A stretch of 64,000 nucleotides of DNA from Luteolibacter luteus. GTDB taxonomy: Bacteria > Verrucomicrobiota > Verrucomicrobiia > Verrucomicrobiales > Akkermansiaceae. The notes under the pieces were generated by a model. That model made no database searches. It saw nothing but the letters and a program-made list of their open reading frames with translations, and was not told the origin of the DNA. Positions within the stretch are counted from its first letter, which is position 1; every line of letters begins with the position of its first letter. The stretch is taken from assembly GCF_012913485.1 (NCBI RefSeq), contig NZ_CP051774.1:1674001-1738000 (forward strand), written 5' to 3'. Positions 62,647 to 64,000 of this stretch are shown piece after piece. Made by a program: the position numbers and the translations under genes.

Positions 62647-63180
62647 ATGTTTTACCGTCAATCCATCGTCGTCTTCGGCTTCGTGCTGCCGGCAGCGATC
62701 TGCGCCGCGGTCGTTGGAGGCGGGATCGCCTTGAAGGCAAAGGCGAGTTCGTCCTTCCAGGAGAAGCAGGCTCTCTACAAGTCTTCCGAAACGAACCGCG
62801 CCGGTTCCCAGAGCATCGAAGCCGTCATCAGCAAGAAGCGTGAACACGTGGAGCGCTGGAAGGCCCAGATGGAAAAGGAAACTTCGAATGCGATCACTTC
62901 CCATCTCAAGGAGATCGGCGACAAGCTGCCTCCGAAGGAATTCCAGCAGACCGCGTTTGAACGTCCCAATTCCGGGGGCGGTTTCGCGACTGCTTCCGCC
63001 CAACCTTCCTCCCAAGTCCGTCTCGCGTTCCGCGCGACTTATCGTTCCATGCAAAAGGCATTCATCGAACTGGAAACGATGATGCCGCAGCTCCAACTGC
63101 AGGAGTTGAAGATCGAGCCGAGCACGTCCTCGACCTCGACGATGAACTTCCAGGTCACCTACACCGCTTGGGAAAAATGA
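62647..63180 (+). CDS. PilO-like protein (positional Amuc_1100 counterpart)
   Basis: A 177-residue protein with an N-terminal membrane helix (about residues 8-28), a coiled coil (about 35-90) and a C-terminal ferredoxin-like domain (RLAFRATYRSMQKAFIELETMM ... STMNFQVTYTAW), the PilO/GspM layout. In Akkermansia the gene at this place is Amuc_1100 (317 residues), a host-interacting surface protein; this one is much shorter. The next gene overlaps its stop as ATGA. Confidence 0.78.
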   Translation: MFYRQSIVVFGFVLPAAICAAVVGGGIALKAKASSSFQEKQALYKSSETNRAGSQSIEAVISKKREHVERWKAQMEKETSNAITSHLKEIGDKLPPKEFQQTAFERPNSGGGFATASAQPSSQVRLAFRATYRSMQKAFIELETMMPQLQLQELKIEPSTSSTSTMNFQVTYTAWEK

Positions 63181-63950
63181 AGGCAACTCCCCAAATCAGA
63201 CCATACCTGCTCGCGCTGGGGGCCCTTTGCCTCCTCGCGGGTCCGGCACTTTCACAGTCTGCCGAAGGATTCGACACCTCCGATCTGGGCACGCCCGCCG
63301 ATCTGCCGGCAGCGGAGCCGGCAGCGGCAGGAACTCCTCACGCACCCGCAGCTCCGGCTCCTGCAGCTGCAGCCCCGGCTGCCGCGAAGCCGGAAGCTCC
63401 TGCAGCTCCCGCGGGTCCCTCGCGCTATGCGGGCACCGGTCCGGAGCTGGCAGCCTACGTCGACAGCTTCGTCAAGATGACGTCGATCCGCACGCGCACC
63501 ACCGACCCCTTCGGCCGCTATCAGGATCCGGAGTTCAAGGCTCCGGAACCAAAGATCATCAATTCTAACAAGAAGGCCATCCCGCGGGCTGCTCCGCCCG
63601 TTCCCTTCTCGGATGTGGTGGCTTCGATCCAGGTGAACATGGTGATTCCTTCCCAGAAGCGCTTCCTGGTGAGCACACCCGCCGGAGCGCGCAGCCTGAA
63701 GCAAGGAAACGTTTTCCCCATCCAGCTGCCAAACGGCAAGCGGGTCAGGGTCCAGGTCAAGTCCGTGACCGCCACGGAAATCCGCTTTGTAAACCTCGAT
63801 ACCGGAGAGGACGGCGTCGTGAAGCCCGATGTAATGCCAGCCGGCATGCAGCGGGGCACCGCCGGAATCACCGCCCCCGGCATGCAGCCGAGCGGCGCGG
63901 ACGCCCCGCTCGAGATCCAAACCAACGTTCCCCCCATTTCGTCCAACTGA
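63177..63950 (+). CDS. PilP-like periplasmic protein (positional Amuc_1099 counterpart)
   Basis: A 257-residue exported protein: signal peptide (to about residue 28), a long Ala/Pro linker (about 45-85), and a C-terminal beta domain (FLVSTPAGARSLKQGNVFPIQ ... VQVKSVTATEIRFVN) of the PilP/GspC type that would contact a secretin. The ATG at 63177 overlaps the PilO-like stop. A new ATG at 63997, two codons from the window end, could be the start of the secretin gene expected next. Confidence 0.75.
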   Translation: MKATPQIRPYLLALGALCLLAGPALSQSAEGFDTSDLGTPADLPAAEPAAAGTPHAPAAPAPAAAAPAAAKPEAPAAPAGPSRYAGTGPELAAYVDSFVKMTSIRTRTTDPFGRYQDPEFKAPEPKIINSNKKAIPRAAPPVPFSDVVASIQVNMVIPSQKRFLVSTPAGARSLKQGNVFPIQLPNGKRVRVQVKSVTATEIRFVNLDTGEDGVVKPDVMPAGMQRGTAGITAPGMQPSGADAPLEIQTNVPPISSN

Positions 63951-64000
63951 GAGATCTCCCCGACTAACTTGCTGTCCCACACTACACACACCTGACATGA

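Noticed and set aside
63990..64000. Start of a secretin gene at the right edge
   Set aside because: Only an ATG and one more base are inside the window; listed as an expectation from gene order and not as a feature.

Overview
The window is about 61% G+C and reads as chromosomal DNA of a member of the Verrucomicrobiota, most likely the Akkermansiaceae/Verrucomicrobiaceae group (a Luteolibacter- or Haloferula-like organism). The reasons are a PVC-type heme-binding dehydrogenase-like protein, a fused MurC-MurB, the gene order murG-murC/B-ddl-ftsQ-ftsA-ftsZ with a divergent FtsZ, a Bacteroidetes/PVC-type PurF, and a type IV pilus-like cluster laid out like Amuc_1102-1098 of Akkermansia. No taxonomic marker such as rRNA is present, so this is inferred from gene content. 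I see no tRNA, rRNA, CRISPR array, transposase or phage gene.

Layout. 0-4.7 kb: a small unknown gene, a secreted zincin-like protease and a large secreted heme c protein. 4.8-7.7 kb: a sigma-54 activator (GAF-PAS-AAA+-Fis) followed by an OsmC-family gene that has a good -24/-12 promoter and repeated palindromic half-sites upstream. 7.8-10.8 kb: a GNAT acetyltransferase, then a tight minus-strand operon (Dabb protein, zinc alcohol dehydrogenase, four-CxxC protein, SDR). 10.9-19.3 kb: a minus-strand division and cell-wall cluster from murG to ftsZ, preceded by a 770-base leader full of hairpins. 20.0-26.6 kb: a C39/papain-like peptidase, lysA, an EamA transporter and bamA. 26.9-30.2 kb: tig-clpP-clpX, with a strong terminator-like hairpin between clpP and clpX. 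30.3-37.3 kb: a Tat-exported phospholipase C, then S41 protease-tsaD, a HAD phosphatase and an OmpA-domain protein. 37.4-49.4 kb: a GH127-type glycosidase with repeated palindromes upstream, a DUF1275 protein, purB, a three-gene ABC importer with a cysteine-rich binding protein, a HEAT-like protein and a PQQ/cytochrome c dehydrogenase. 49.6-52.3 kb: a secreted subtilase and a membrane protein. 52.3-52.75 kb: a non-coding hairpin array. 53.0-56.1 kb: purM-purF. 56.5-64 kb: an ABC exporter, an anchored CxxC protein and a type IV pilus-like machine (PilT-like ATPase, prepilin, PilM/N-, PilO- and PilP-like proteins), running off the right edge where the secretin would be expected.

How it fits together. 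Much of the window is housekeeping: peptidoglycan synthesis and division, outer membrane assembly, protein quality control, purine synthesis and lysine/DAP synthesis. The accessory part is outward-facing: secreted proteases, a phospholipase, a glycosidase and periplasmic redox enzymes. Two secreted proteases share a C-terminal beta domain ending in FYR. The parts most worth follow-up are the joint ABC transporter/type IV pilus-like operon (possibly PilGHI-like plus an Amuc_1100-type machine), the C-loop hairpin array near 52.5 kb with possibly related sequence near 19.8 kb, and the sigma-54 control module next to osmC.
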